The notes below the pieces were generated by a model. The model had not been told where the DNA came from and searched no databases. It saw only the letters and a program-made list of their open reading frames with translations. From assembly GCA_049890195.1 (NCBI GenBank), contig JBMHBY010000006.1, positions 287,143-351,142 on the forward strand: a stretch of 64,000 bases of DNA, given 5' to 3'. Below are positions 17,569-26,720 of the stretch, piece after piece (the first letter of the stretch is position 1; each line of letters begins with the position of its first letter). This DNA comes from JAYQKL01 sp049890195. GTDB lineage: Bacteria > Pseudomonadota > Alphaproteobacteria > RS24. The translations under genes were made by a program, and so were the position numbers.

Positions 17569-18153
17569 ATGCAAATACAAATCACCGGAAAACACCTGGC
17601 AACGGGCGAGGCCCTTCGCGAGCATGTGGAGACGCAGGTCGAGGCGGGCATCAGCAAATATTTCGAACGCGGGGCCGAGGTGCATGTGACGTTCTCCAGA
17701 CAGGGCCACGGCTACCGGACCGACTGCACCGTGCATCTGGACAGCGGCCTGCGCGCCCAGGCGCACAGCGATGACGCCGACATCTATGCCGGCTTTGACC
17801 AGGCCCTGACCAAAATGGAGAAGCAGCTGCGCCGCTACAAGCGCCGGCTGAAGAACCACCACGCCAAAACCGCCCTCAAGGAACTGCCGCCGATGACGGC
17901 GCGCACACTCAAGGCCGAGCCCGAGGACGGCGAACTGCCGGAGGTGTATCAGCCGGTCACGATTGCCGAGAGCGCCGTGTCGCTGCCGGTGCTGTCGGTC
18001 AGTGAGGCGGTGATGCAGATGGAGCTGGCCCATGCCGAGCATCTGGTGTTCCGCTCGGCCGCCCATGGCGGCGTCAACATCGTCCACCGCCGCGCCGACG
18101 GGCACATTGGCTGGCTTGACGGCTGGCTCGACCCGGAACAGGGTGACGGATGA
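17569..18153 (+). CDS. hpf: Ribosome hibernation promoting factor, long form
   Basis: Long HPF dimerises 70S ribosomes into inactive 100S particles in stationary phase. The 194 residues comprise an N-terminal S30AE/YfiA domain (MQIQITGKHLATGEALREHV) that sits in the 30S decoding region, a linker, and a C-terminal S30AE_C dimerisation domain (about 140-190, SVSEAVMQMELAHAEHLVFR). The gene lies directly after lptB, 35 bases away. In many alphaproteobacteria rpoN intervenes here, but it is absent. A GGAGG site precedes the ATG. Confidence 0.93.
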   Translation: MQIQITGKHLATGEALREHVETQVEAGISKYFERGAEVHVTFSRQGHGYRTDCTVHLDSGLRAQAHSDDADIYAGFDQALTKMEKQLRRYKRRLKNHHAKTALKELPPMTARTLKAEPEDGELPEVYQPVTIAESAVSLPVLSVSEAVMQMELAHAEHLVFRSAAHGGVNIVHRRADGHIGWLDGWLDPEQGDG

Positions 18154-18175
18154 CGCCCTGACCCGCCCGGCCAAT

Positions 18176-18210
18176 ACCGCCGGGAAAGGGGGGACACCGC
18201 CGGGAAAGGG
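18176..18210. repeat. Two-copy 20-bp tandem repeat
   Basis: The 15-base word ACCGCCGGGAAAGGG occurs at 18176-18190 and again at 18196-18210 with a 20-base period. It is in the gap between hpf and the convergent RTX gene. No function is evident. Confidence 0.7.
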
Positions 18211-18278
18211 AGTGGCCTGCCCAGAAAATGCGTGTCATGCCGTCGAAGATGTTTCAGGCGAAGCTGAGTTCGCCTTGC

Positions 18279-18733
18279 CTAAATAATGTCAAATTGACTG
18301 CCGGCCAATGAGGAGGTCATATCCTCCAGAACCATCAACACCCAGTCATCTCCGGTGTCCGCCGTCTCATTGGCGTGGTAAATCACCGTATCATTGGTGG
18401 TGGCGTCATTTGTCGAAGACCCGGCTGCAGTGCTGAGGCTGGACGCATCCTCCTGCACCCAGCGGACAATAACGGTGCCATCACCATCAATGATTGTCTG
18501 ACCACTTCTGGAATAGGTCACACCCTCGGGCTGTTCGATCCGAATTTTATCCGCTGTCGAGCGGCTTCCTCTCTCGTAATTGGTGACGACATCATACTCG
18601 TTTGACCCTGAGGCGATATCAAGCCACAACACAAAATAGTCATTGCCGGCATGGCCGGTCAGGATATTGACCCCCGGGCCGCCGTCAATGATATCCCGGG
18701 TGCCGCTGCTGTCGTCTTTGCTGTCCCCCCCCC
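18279..18733 (-). pseudogene. C-terminal segment of the RTX protein, out of frame behind a nine-G run
   Basis: After the nine-G run at 18725-18733 the reading frame that stays open to 18279 encodes GGDSKDDSSGTRDIIDGG, then GNDYFVLWL and a tail ending DMTSSLAGSQFDII. This is plainly RTX-like and continues the protein encoded upstream, one frame over. Its last about 40 residues (NDTVIYHANETADTGDDWVL) are a diverged copy of an internal stretch of the upstream part (QDTLVYHDKGTATTSDDVLV), which ties the two together. Loss of one G would join them into a single 716-residue protein. Confidence 0.8.
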
Positions 18734-20430
18734 GAAACAATAACATCATTGCCGGCCCCGCCATCAATGATGTCATCTCCATCGCCACCGTCGATTGTGT
18801 CATTGCCGGCTCCGCCATACAGCGTGTCATCGCCGGCCCCACCGTCGATGGTGTCATTGCCGGCCCCGCCATCCAGCGTGTCATTATGAGCCGACCCGAT
18901 GACATGCTCGATGTTTTTCAACTTGTCGCCGGCAGCATCGCCGCCGCTGGCCGTCACATAGCCGTCGGCATCCGGTGTCGCCGAGAGGTCAACCGTGACA
19001 CCGGCAGATGACGCGGCATAGCTGACAATATCTATACCGCTACCACCATCCATTTTATCGGCGCCTGCGTCCCCGAAAAAGATATCGGCGTCGTCGTCAC
19101 CGAGCATGGTATCGTCCCCGGCCCCGCCGAAAAAAGCATCCGTGCCAAGCCCGCCGGTGAGCGTATCGTTGCCGGCGCCGCCGTCAAACAGCTTGGTGCC
19201 CCTGTCATTTTTTGGATAGGCCAGCGTGTCATTGTCCGCACCCCCTTCAATACGCACATTGCTCCATTCCAGCTTGAGAAGTATTGTGTCAGGGGCGGTG
19301 AAATCCTCAATCACCAGAACCAGCACGTCATCGCTTGTCGTGGCGGTGCCTTTATCGTGATAAACCAGCGTGTCCTGCACGGCGGCATCATTGCTGGCCG
19401 CCGCCGGCGTGTGATCACCAAGCTGGGTGTAAAAACCGAAACCTGCCAAGGAGTCATGGAGCAAATCTGCGACCGTATGAACCGCGATGCCGAGACGGTC
19501 CTGTGACTCGGCTATTCTGGCATTCAACGCATCCAGTTCCGCAGACGTCAGGTCAGAAGCCGGGTCAAACCCGTTGTCATCGAGCAGCAGGTCAACGACC
19601 GCCGACGCATCACCGCCCGTCTGCTCCAGATATGCCTGCAGTTCAAGGTTTGCTGTCGCCAAATGCTCCGCCACCGCCAAAGGGTGACCGGATGGAAGCC
19701 CCGCAATCGTGACGGGAAAAATATAACTGTCCGGATCATTCAGGTCTGACGCCTCAATGCCTGTGCCGGCCCCGAACAACAGGTCAAAGATCTCCGCCTG
19801 TGTCAGATCCGGGTCCCGGGCCTGCAGTTCCAGCATAATGGTTGAAATCGGGGACACCACAACATCCGACGCCCCGCGCTCATTCGAAACCGCCTTATAG
19901 ACAATGCCGTCCGGCAGGGTTGCGCCGGTGAACAGATCCTTGGCCCCGGCAACATCCACCAGAATGGTCTGCCCGGCATATTGACCCTCAACATTGATCC
20001 GGCCCTGTGCATCCGTCTCGCCAATCAGGACATCCGCCGTGTCAATGGTGCCGCTGTCATTGGTGTCAATATAGACGCGCGCACCCTCAACAATGCCGTC
20101 AGCGACATAAACATCAAACGGCAGTGCATCAAACGTGCCCGTGCCGCCCCCCGGGGTTGTCCCGTCGCCCGGAGTCGTCCCACCACCCGGTGCTGTGCCG
20201 GCCGAGTAAACCGGAATGTACTCCGTATCGTCGCCGCACGCCGCCAGCAGACCGGCCAGAAGCGGTGTGATGGACAATTGCCCTTTGATTTTACGCTGGA
20301 TTTTTTTGACGGCATCAGCATGAATTCCGGTTTTGCCGTCAGCTTCTGCCTCGGGAGACATCAACCGCAAAGGTGAAAAAGATGTGGTCTTAAGCAAAAC
20401 AGATTTAAGGAAGCTTACATCATGAAACAT
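18685..20430 (-). CDS. RTX/haemolysin-type calcium-binding protein with lipobox, frame ends early
   Basis: This is a large acidic surface or secreted protein, 581 residues as read. A hydrophobic stretch ends in a lipobox-like LLAAC (Cys65). A Gly/Thr/Pro-rich linker follows, then a segment with the EF-hand-like loop DTNDSGTIDTAD, a helical region, and at about residues 415-575 repeated nonapeptides such as GGAGNDTLTG, GGAGDDTMLG and GGAGNDTIDG that bind calcium in a beta-roll. The frame then shifts at a nine-G run and ends in GGGQQRRQQRHPGYH, which is not RTX-like. RTX proteins usually leave the cell by type I secretion; no ABC exporter or membrane-fusion protein is nearby. The lipobox lies about 50 residues further in than usual, so the true start or the lipidation is uncertain; an ATG at 20361 is an alternative. 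Confidence 0.8.
   Translation of the reverse strand: MFHDVSFLKSVLLKTTSFSPLRLMSPEAEADGKTGIHADAVKKIQRKIKGQLSITPLLAGLLAACGDDTEYIPVYSAGTAPGGGTTPGDGTTPGGGTGTFDALPFDVYVADGIVEGARVYIDTNDSGTIDTADVLIGETDAQGRINVEGQYAGQTILVDVAGAKDLFTGATLPDGIVYKAVSNERGASDVVVSPISTIMLELQARDPDLTQAEIFDLLFGAGTGIEASDLNDPDSYIFPVTIAGLPSGHPLAVAEHLATANLELQAYLEQTGGDASAVVDLLLDDNGFDPASDLTSAELDALNARIAESQDRLGIAVHTVADLLHDSLAGFGFYTQLGDHTPAAASNDAAVQDTLVYHDKGTATTSDDVLVLVIEDFTAPDTILLKLEWSNVRIEGGADNDTLAYPKNDRGTKLFDGGAGNDTLTGGLGTDAFFGGAGDDTMLGDDDADIFFGDAGADKMDGGSGIDIVSYAASSAGVTVDLSATPDADGYVTASGGDAAGDKLKNIEHVIGSAHNDTLDGGAGNDTIDGGAGDDTLYGGAGNDTIDGGDGDDIIDGGAGNDVIVSGGGQQRRQQRHPGYH
18725..18733 (-). repeat. Nine-G homopolymer run inside the RTX gene
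   Basis: On the coding (minus) strand the sequence reads GTTTC, nine G, then ACAGC. With nine G the protein ends 15 codons later at 18685. With eight G the RTX reading frame continues to 18279. Runs of this length are prone to slipped-strand mispairing and also to sequencing error. Confidence 0.9.
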
Positions 20431-20793
20431 TTTATTATTCTCCCGATCTTCAGATCTTGTTGTGTTTCATACCGTCAGTAACGGGTACGGATAAATTTTT
20501 GGTAAAGCGGGCGTCCGTGTTGCCCCACAGCAAAACACCACCCGAATGGCGGCTTGGATTGCACACGCAGCACGGAAAAAGACAGAATGGATGCGTTGCA
20601 AACGTTTGTTGAGGACGTCACGGGTTCACTCATTTCTTATTATTGTTTGGAACGCGATTACGAGACGCTTTATTTACACCTAGAAGCTTGCAAAATTACT
20701 TTTGCCTGTCAACAACTTTAAGGGCATATCATGGGCATACAGTTAACCGGCCCGACGGTGATACTGCTGACAGGCAACATTTTCATGCCCTGT
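20431..20793. other. Intergenic region without a recognisable gene
   Basis: These 363 bases separate the RTX gene from the stop of the monooxygenase gene. GGGAGA lies 8 bases before the RTX ATG on the minus strand. A 10-bp palindrome CAAACGTTTG is at 20599-20608. A short frame at 20643-20828 on the plus strand has no ribosome-binding site or recognisable motif. The region is more AT-rich than its neighbours and may hold the RTX promoter, but I cannot point to clear boxes. Confidence 0.6.
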
Positions 20794-22266
20794 TTACCCC
20801 CGACCCTTTGTGGGGGGCTGCATGCTGAAGTCCCGCCAGACCGGAGAGCGCAAACGCCGTTTGAACTCCAGGGCCGAACCCGGCCAGTTGTTGGTGACTT
20901 TGGTCCCGACCTTGTACCAGCTCGCCTCAACATTGGACCACGCCAGACCCTGCAACCGGCGCTGCATTTCCGCGCCGAAATCGGCTTCGGCTGACGCCTC
21001 CACCTCAATGGTGCGCCCGCCGGCGCGGCGCAACAGCTGGATGATGTAATCCGATTCCTGCTCCAAAGTCGCGACAACAGAGGTGTGTCCGGTGTTGGTG
21101 TTGGGCCCGTAAAGCAGAAACAGATTCGGAAAGCCGGATGTGACGATGCCGTGATAGGCGAAGGCGCCATCCACCCAATGCGTCTTCAGGCTGTGTCCGC
21201 CGCGGCCGCGCACATCAATCTCCTTCAGGAAGGGGTTGGTGTGAAAGCCGGTGGCGAAAACAAGCACATCATGTTGGCGATGGACGGCATCGAGACCCGT
21301 CACGCCATCGGCCGTTATGGTCTTGATGCCGCTTGTCACCAGCTCAACATGGTCCTGCGCCAGCGTTTTGTAATATTTGTCCGAAAACAGGATACGTTTG
21401 GCGCCAATCTGATAATCCGGTGTCAGGGCTTGGCGCATCTGCGGGTCGGTGATGAATTTCCTCATGTCCCGGCGGTTCTTGGCGCGGGCCAGAAACGACC
21501 GGATCGGTGCCCCCCGGATGACCGGATAAATGCCATATTCCCCAAGACACCAGACACCAAACCGGTACAGTTTCTGGATGGCGGGGAAAACCGCCGCAAC
21601 CTTTTTTTCCAAGGCGGTGTAGGGGCGGTCCCCCTTATCGATGACCCAGTTGGGCGAGCGTTGATATATCGTCAGTTCTTTTGCCGATTGCGCCACTTCC
21701 GGTATCAGTTGGATGGCGCTGGCGGCGGAGCCGATGACCCCGACCCGCTTGCCGTCCAGCTCAATGTCATGATCCCATTGCGCGGAATGAAAATTCGGCC
21801 CGGCAAAACTCGCGCGCCCGTCAATGTCCGGCAGGTTTGGATGATGCAGCTGACCCACGGCACTGACCAGATAGCGGCAGCTGATGTCGGTGTTCTGCGG
21901 CGCGTCGGTTTTGACCGTCCACACGCCTGACGGCTCATCAAATGACGCCCCCAAAACCGTCACCCCGAAACGGATATGACGCCGCAGGTCCCGGTCGGAG
22001 GCAAAGTCTTTCAAATATCTGAAAATTTGCGGCTGCTTGGCCCATTTGAAATCCCAGGCCGGATTCGGCGCAAAGGAGTAGGAATACAAAACTGAAGGGA
22101 TATCACATTCGGCCCCCGGATAGGTGTTCTCCCGCCAGGTGCCGCCGACCTCATCGCCCTTCTCCAGAAGCAGGATGTTGTCATAGCCGGCCTGTTTGAG
22201 CTTGTGGGCCATGCACAGCCCGCCAAACCCGGTGCCGATGATGATGATGTCAAACTGCGGTTGCAT
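20794..22266 (-). CDS. Flavin-containing monooxygenase, Baeyer-Villiger type
   Basis: This is an FAD- and NADPH-dependent monooxygenase of 490 residues that would insert oxygen next to a carbonyl or oxidise a heteroatom. The N-terminal FAD motif is GTGFGG (residues 11-16), and the NADPH-binding site is GVIGSAASA. The fingerprint FAGPNFHSAQWD fits the type I Baeyer-Villiger pattern FxGxxxHxxxW. I start at 22266 (MQPQFDIIIIG), which has GGGGGA upstream, rather than at the longer frame from 22338. The gene is divergent from an acyl-CoA synthetase, suggesting that both belong to degradation of a ketone or lipid-like substrate; the substrate is unknown. Confidence 0.87.
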   Translation of the reverse strand: MQPQFDIIIIGTGFGGLCMAHKLKQAGYDNILLLEKGDEVGGTWRENTYPGAECDIPSVLYSYSFAPNPAWDFKWAKQPQIFRYLKDFASDRDLRRHIRFGVTVLGASFDEPSGVWTVKTDAPQNTDISCRYLVSAVGQLHHPNLPDIDGRASFAGPNFHSAQWDHDIELDGKRVGVIGSAASAIQLIPEVAQSAKELTIYQRSPNWVIDKGDRPYTALEKKVAAVFPAIQKLYRFGVWCLGEYGIYPVIRGAPIRSFLARAKNRRDMRKFITDPQMRQALTPDYQIGAKRILFSDKYYKTLAQDHVELVTSGIKTITADGVTGLDAVHRQHDVLVFATGFHTNPFLKEIDVRGRGGHSLKTHWVDGAFAYHGIVTSGFPNLFLLYGPNTNTGHTSVVATLEQESDYIIQLLRRAGGRTIEVEASAEADFGAEMQRRLQGLAWSNVEASWYKVGTKVTNNWPGSALEFKRRLRSPVWRDFSMQPPTKGRG

Positions 22267-22425
22267 ATTGAATTTCCCCCCACTCACTCTGGTCATTTTT
22301 AATTTTGGGGTCAATCGGTTTTCAACCTGTGCGGCCAAATGACAGAAGGCGGCAAAAATGCGTTTCTTTTTTTGGTACGGAGAGATTAAGCTATACTTCT
22401 TTTATATATCCCAAGTTTAAAAACC

Positions 22426-24105
22426 ATGACAAACCAAGATATTCCGACGCTCATTGAACGCTTTTACCACTGGGAGAAGACCACCCCGGACAACATCTTT
22501 CTGCGCCAGCCCAAAGGGGATGACTGGACGGAGCTGACCTTTGCCCAGGCCGGACAGGAAGTCCGCAAAATGGTGACGGCCCTGAAACAACAGGGCATCA
22601 AACCAGGCGATCATATCGGCATTTTTTCCAAAAATTGCAGCCACTGGATTCTCGCAGACCTCGCCATCATGATGGCCGGCTGTGTGTCCGTGCCGTTTTA
22701 CGCTAGCCTGCCCGGGGATCAATTGGCCGAGGTGATTGAGCTTGGCGACCTCAACGCCATCTTTGTCGGCAAGCTGGATGACTGGAATGACGGGCATGTC
22801 GAGGTTTTGTCAGAGGGGATCTTGACCATCAAATTCCCGCATTATGACGGCAGCCCGAAAGTGACCTGCGGACTGGATTGGGATGAACTCACCGGCAACG
22901 CGGAACCTTTTGCCGAAAATTATGTCCCGGGGCTGGACGATTTGTGGACCATCAAATTCACCTCCGGCACGACCGGCACCCCCAAAGGTGTCATGCATGT
23001 GCATCGTTCCCCGGCAATGATCATGATCGACGAGACAAAACACGACTGGATGGGCATCACCCGGTACAAGCAACACCGCATGTTCTCGTTCCTGCCCCTT
23101 AACCATGTCGGGGAGCGCATCGGGGTTGAATTGCCGGCGATCTGGATGGGCGGCTCCCTGTCCTTTGCCGAAAGCCTCGACACTTTCGTCAAGAACATCA
23201 AGGACACCCAGCCAACCAGCATTTTCGCCGTGCCGCGCATCTGGACCAATTTTTATCTCGGTGTGATTGCGAAAATTCCTGAGAAACGCCTCAACCTGCT
23301 TTTGTCCATCCCGCTTGTCTCCGGCATTGTCAAACGCAAACTCAAAACTGAACTGGGGCTGCGCGACATCAAGATTGCCGCCACCGGCGCCGCCATCACG
23401 CCGGCCTTTATCAAGCAGTTTTACCACAAGCTTGGGATCCATCTGACCGAGGCCTATGGCATGACGGAGGTGTGTGGCTCAATGACCAACAGTCCGATGC
23501 GGGACGCCCCGCTCGACTCGGTCGGCAAAGCCATCCCCGGCGGCGCGGTGAAAATCGATCCGGAGACAAGTGAGGTGTTGATGCAATCACCCTACATGAT
23601 GTCAGGCTATTACAAGAGCCCTGAAAAAACCGCCGAGGTTTACAAGAACGGATGGCTGCACAGCGGTGACCGCGGCACCATGGACGAACAGGGCTATGTC
23701 CGCGTCATTGGTCGTGTCAAAGACGCCTTCAAGACCGCGAAGGGCAGTTTCATCACGCCCAATCCGTTGGAGGAGGTGCTGGCGGAAAATGACTATGTCG
23801 AACAGGTCTGTGTGGCCGGGCTCGGCATTCCCCAGCCGATTGCCCTGTTCAACCTGTCCGAAATCGGTCAGAAGACCGATCGGGACACCGTGGCGGCGTC
23901 CCTGGTTGCCTCGATCCGGGACCTCAATGCCACCCGTGCCAACTATGAGCGCATCTCCACGGCTGTCATCATGACGGAAACCTGGAGTCAGGATAATGAC
24001 TTCCTCACCCCGACCCTGAAGGTCAAACGCTTCAATCTGGACAGTGCCTATGTCGACCAATATCTCGACTGGCATGAGGATGAGCGGGAGGTGATCTGGG
24101 TCTGA
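22426..24105 (+). CDS. AMP-forming acyl-CoA synthetase
   Basis: This enzyme activates a carboxylic acid, probably a medium- or long-chain fatty acid, to its CoA thioester through an acyl-adenylate. The 559 residues contain the P-loop-like motif FTSGTTGTPKGV, the A5 motif LTEAYGMTEVCG and the hinge region GWLHSGDRGTMDEQGYVRVIGR. The C-terminal catalytic lysine region appears diverged, reading KTAKGSFITPNPLEEVL. The product would feed the thiolase-like/crotonase fusion 33 bases downstream. The gene is divergent from the Baeyer-Villiger-type monooxygenase. Confidence 0.9.
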   Translation: MTNQDIPTLIERFYHWEKTTPDNIFLRQPKGDDWTELTFAQAGQEVRKMVTALKQQGIKPGDHIGIFSKNCSHWILADLAIMMAGCVSVPFYASLPGDQLAEVIELGDLNAIFVGKLDDWNDGHVEVLSEGILTIKFPHYDGSPKVTCGLDWDELTGNAEPFAENYVPGLDDLWTIKFTSGTTGTPKGVMHVHRSPAMIMIDETKHDWMGITRYKQHRMFSFLPLNHVGERIGVELPAIWMGGSLSFAESLDTFVKNIKDTQPTSIFAVPRIWTNFYLGVIAKIPEKRLNLLLSIPLVSGIVKRKLKTELGLRDIKIAATGAAITPAFIKQFYHKLGIHLTEAYGMTEVCGSMTNSPMRDAPLDSVGKAIPGGAVKIDPETSEVLMQSPYMMSGYYKSPEKTAEVYKNGWLHSGDRGTMDEQGYVRVIGRVKDAFKTAKGSFITPNPLEEVLAENDYVEQVCVAGLGIPQPIALFNLSEIGQKTDRDTVAASLVASIRDLNATRANYERISTAVIMTETWSQDNDFLTPTLKVKRFNLDSAYVDQYLDWHEDEREVIWV

Positions 24106-24138
24106 TGATGCATAAGAAAATCTAAAAATGGGTGTTTC

Positions 24139-26487
24139 ATGAAACGGGTGGTCATTGTCGGGGTCGGGGAAGTTGTCGAGCAGGTGCCGGCGGATCTGGA
24201 ACAGGCCTCAACCCCTTTGGACCTGATGGAGAAGGCCGCCCGCGCCGCCCTTGCCGATTGCGGCGGCGCTGATGTTGCGACGGCGTTGGATGCCGTTGCG
24301 GTGGTGCGCACCTTTTCGGATTCCGGGGCGCCGTTGAAAAGCCCGTTCGGGGATCCGGACAACCCGCCCCGCGCCGTCGCCGCCCGTATCGGCGCTGACC
24401 CGGAACATGCCGTCTATTCCCCGTCCGGCGGCCAGGCCCCGCAGCAATTGGTCAATGAATTCTCAACCAGAATTGCGCAGGGTGAGTGTGCGGCGGTGCT
24501 GCTGGTCGGTGCGGAGGCGCTGGCCAACCAAAAGGCCCTGAAAAAGGCGGGCTTGTCCGCCGACTGGAGCGACCTGACGGGAGGCCGGCTGGATGAACGT
24601 CCGGCCGACATAACCGGCACGATTGACATCAACCAGTTCCATAATGAGTTTCTGAACATTCCCGCGATCTACACCGTGCTGGAAAATGCCCGGCGCGCCA
24701 GACTCGGTTTGAGCCGCGAGGACTATGCGAAAACCTGCGCCGGTTTGTTTGAGGGGTTTTCCGCTGTCGCCGCCGGCCACCCCTGCGCCATGTTTCCGCA
24801 AGCCTTCAGCGCCCGGGACATCGTGACCCTTTCAGACGGCAACAACGCCATCACCGACACCTACAGCCGCGCCATGACCGCCAAAGACGGGGTCAACCAG
24901 GGTGCGGCCGTCATTATGATGTGCGAGGACAAGGCCGTCGAACTGGGCCTTGATCCGGCCACTTTCGTCTACCCTGTAGCCGGCAGCGAAGCGCAGGAGC
25001 TGACCCTGCCCTATCGGGAGAGACTTGACGGATCCGTCGCCATGACCGCGGCTTATGACGCCGCGTTTCAGGCCGCCGGCCTGAAAATGGATGATGTCAC
25101 CCGCATGGATCTGTACAGCTGTTTTCCGATTGCCGTGTTTGCGGCCTGTGAAGCACTTGGGATTGACATGGACGACCCGCGGCAACTGACCGTAACCGGC
25201 GGGCTGCCGTTCTTTGGCGGGGCGGGGAACAATTATTCCATGCATGCCATTGTGAACATTACCGGAAAACTGCGCAAAGATGGCGGGGGCGTCGGTCTCG
25301 TCGGCGCCAATGGCGGCTTCATTTCCAAACATTGTGTCGGCCTGTATGCAATGAAACCCCCGGCGGCGGGCTGGCGCGAGGCGGATAAAGCGGCTTTGGA
25401 GGCCAAGGTGCAAGCCCAAGACAGTCCGGAGATAGCCCTGCACGCTGACGGGCGCGCGCGGATTGAAGGGTATGCCGTGGAATTCGGACGCAGCGGTCCC
25501 GTGCGGGGCTTTATAGTCGGACGTCTGGAGGACGGGCGGCGGTTTATCGGCTCCACCGACCGCCAGGATGCGGACACGGTTCAGCAATTGCTGATGGCCG
25601 ACCCGTTGGCGCGGGAGGTTCATGTCACCAGCAAAGGGCCGGGCAACCGTTTCACTTTTGACCCGGCGCAAACCCGTGCGCTTATTCCTGACGCCCCGAA
25701 CAGTTTGGATGGGGACTTTGCGCATTGTCTGGTCGTCCGCAACGGTCCGGTCCTGGAGATCACCATCAACCGGCCGGAGTCGCGCAACAGCTTGACCCCG
25801 GAAGCCAATTTTGAACTGGAGCGGATTTTCGATCTGTATGAGGCGGACCGCTCGCTCTGGGTCGCCATCCTGACCGGCGCCGGAGAACACGCCTTCTCGG
25901 CCGGCAACGATCTGAAATATATGGCGACCGGCAATCCGATTTGGGTGCCCGAAACCGGCTTTGCCGGCCTCACCCACCGCAAACACAGAAGCAAGCCGGT
26001 GATCGCCGCCGTCAACGGGTTTGCCTATGGCGGCGGATTGGAAATCGCGTTGGCCTGCGACATCATCATTGCCGACGAAGCCGCCAAATTCGCCCTGCCG
26101 GAAGTCAAAACCGGATTGATTGCCGCTGCCGGTGGACTTTTCCGTCTGCCGCAGGCCATTCCGCCGCATATCGCCAAAGAGATGATCCTGACCGGCCGGG
26201 CCATGGGGGTCGACGAGGCCATTCGGCACGGTCTGGTCAATGACAAAACCGCCAAGGGCGAGGCCCTCGACAAAGCCCGTGAGGTGGCGGCGCAAATCTG
26301 CACGGTCAGCCCGACCGCTGTATCGGCGTCTATGGAAATGATGCAGGAGGGCGCCGACATGCCGGATCCGGCTGTCGCATTGGAACGCCCGACCAAGGCG
26401 CTGACCAGAGTCGCCGCTTCAGAGGATCTGCAGATTGGCCTGATGGCTTTTCTGGCGAAACAAACCGCCAAATGGAAAAACAAATAG
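24139..26487 (+). CDS. Thiolase-like protein (TLP1 type) fused to enoyl-CoA hydratase
   Basis: The 782 residues hold two CoA-binding enzymes. Residues 1 to about 400 are a thiolase fold with MKRVVIVGVGEV, SDGNNAITD and LYSCFPIAVFAACEALG. The usual nucleophile motif is replaced by YSPSGG (93-98) with no cysteine. A region at about 420-510 resembles the additional C-terminal domain of type 1 thiolase-like proteins. From about 527 a crotonase domain follows, with FSAGNDLKYM (oxyanion hole), YGGGLEIALACD and FALPEVKTGL; both catalytic glutamates are present, so hydratase activity is plausible. Such a fusion could pass a CoA ester between sites. It is co-oriented with the acyl-CoA synthetase. Confidence 0.85.
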   Translation: MKRVVIVGVGEVVEQVPADLEQASTPLDLMEKAARAALADCGGADVATALDAVAVVRTFSDSGAPLKSPFGDPDNPPRAVAARIGADPEHAVYSPSGGQAPQQLVNEFSTRIAQGECAAVLLVGAEALANQKALKKAGLSADWSDLTGGRLDERPADITGTIDINQFHNEFLNIPAIYTVLENARRARLGLSREDYAKTCAGLFEGFSAVAAGHPCAMFPQAFSARDIVTLSDGNNAITDTYSRAMTAKDGVNQGAAVIMMCEDKAVELGLDPATFVYPVAGSEAQELTLPYRERLDGSVAMTAAYDAAFQAAGLKMDDVTRMDLYSCFPIAVFAACEALGIDMDDPRQLTVTGGLPFFGGAGNNYSMHAIVNITGKLRKDGGGVGLVGANGGFISKHCVGLYAMKPPAAGWREADKAALEAKVQAQDSPEIALHADGRARIEGYAVEFGRSGPVRGFIVGRLEDGRRFIGSTDRQDADTVQQLLMADPLAREVHVTSKGPGNRFTFDPAQTRALIPDAPNSLDGDFAHCLVVRNGPVLEITINRPESRNSLTPEANFELERIFDLYEADRSLWVAILTGAGEHAFSAGNDLKYMATGNPIWVPETGFAGLTHRKHRSKPVIAAVNGFAYGGGLEIALACDIIIADEAAKFALPEVKTGLIAAAGGLFRLPQAIPPHIAKEMILTGRAMGVDEAIRHGLVNDKTAKGEALDKAREVAAQICTVSPTAVSASMEMMQEGADMPDPAVALERPTKALTRVAASEDLQIGLMAFLAKQTAKWKNK

Positions 26488-26558
26488 ACCGGATCAGCTG
26501 CGGGCCGGGCGTTTGAACCAACCCCGGACACAATGGTTTTTTCAGAAATTGCGGGAAA

Positions 26559-26634
<76 letters not shown>

Positions 26635-26720
26635 TGTTTCCAAGGCTTATGCTTATCTCCCAAAACAGGGTTTATGGCAAGCCCAAATTTTTGGCGGCAG
26701 GGAAATTTTCCCGGCTCCGG

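Noticed and set aside
18685..18733. Programmed ribosomal frameshifting at the G run
   Set aside because: No heptameric slippery signal of the known type nor a downstream stem-loop that I can recognise; slipped-strand replication or sequencing error explains it more simply.
20643..20828. Short open frame in the gap before the monooxygenase
   Set aside because: No ribosome-binding site, no recognisable motif, and its 3' end runs into the monooxygenase gene.
24832..26295. Minus-strand open frame of 487 codons opposite the thiolase-like/crotonase fusion
   Set aside because: The fusion shows clear family motifs over its length; the opposite frame has none and is a shadow.
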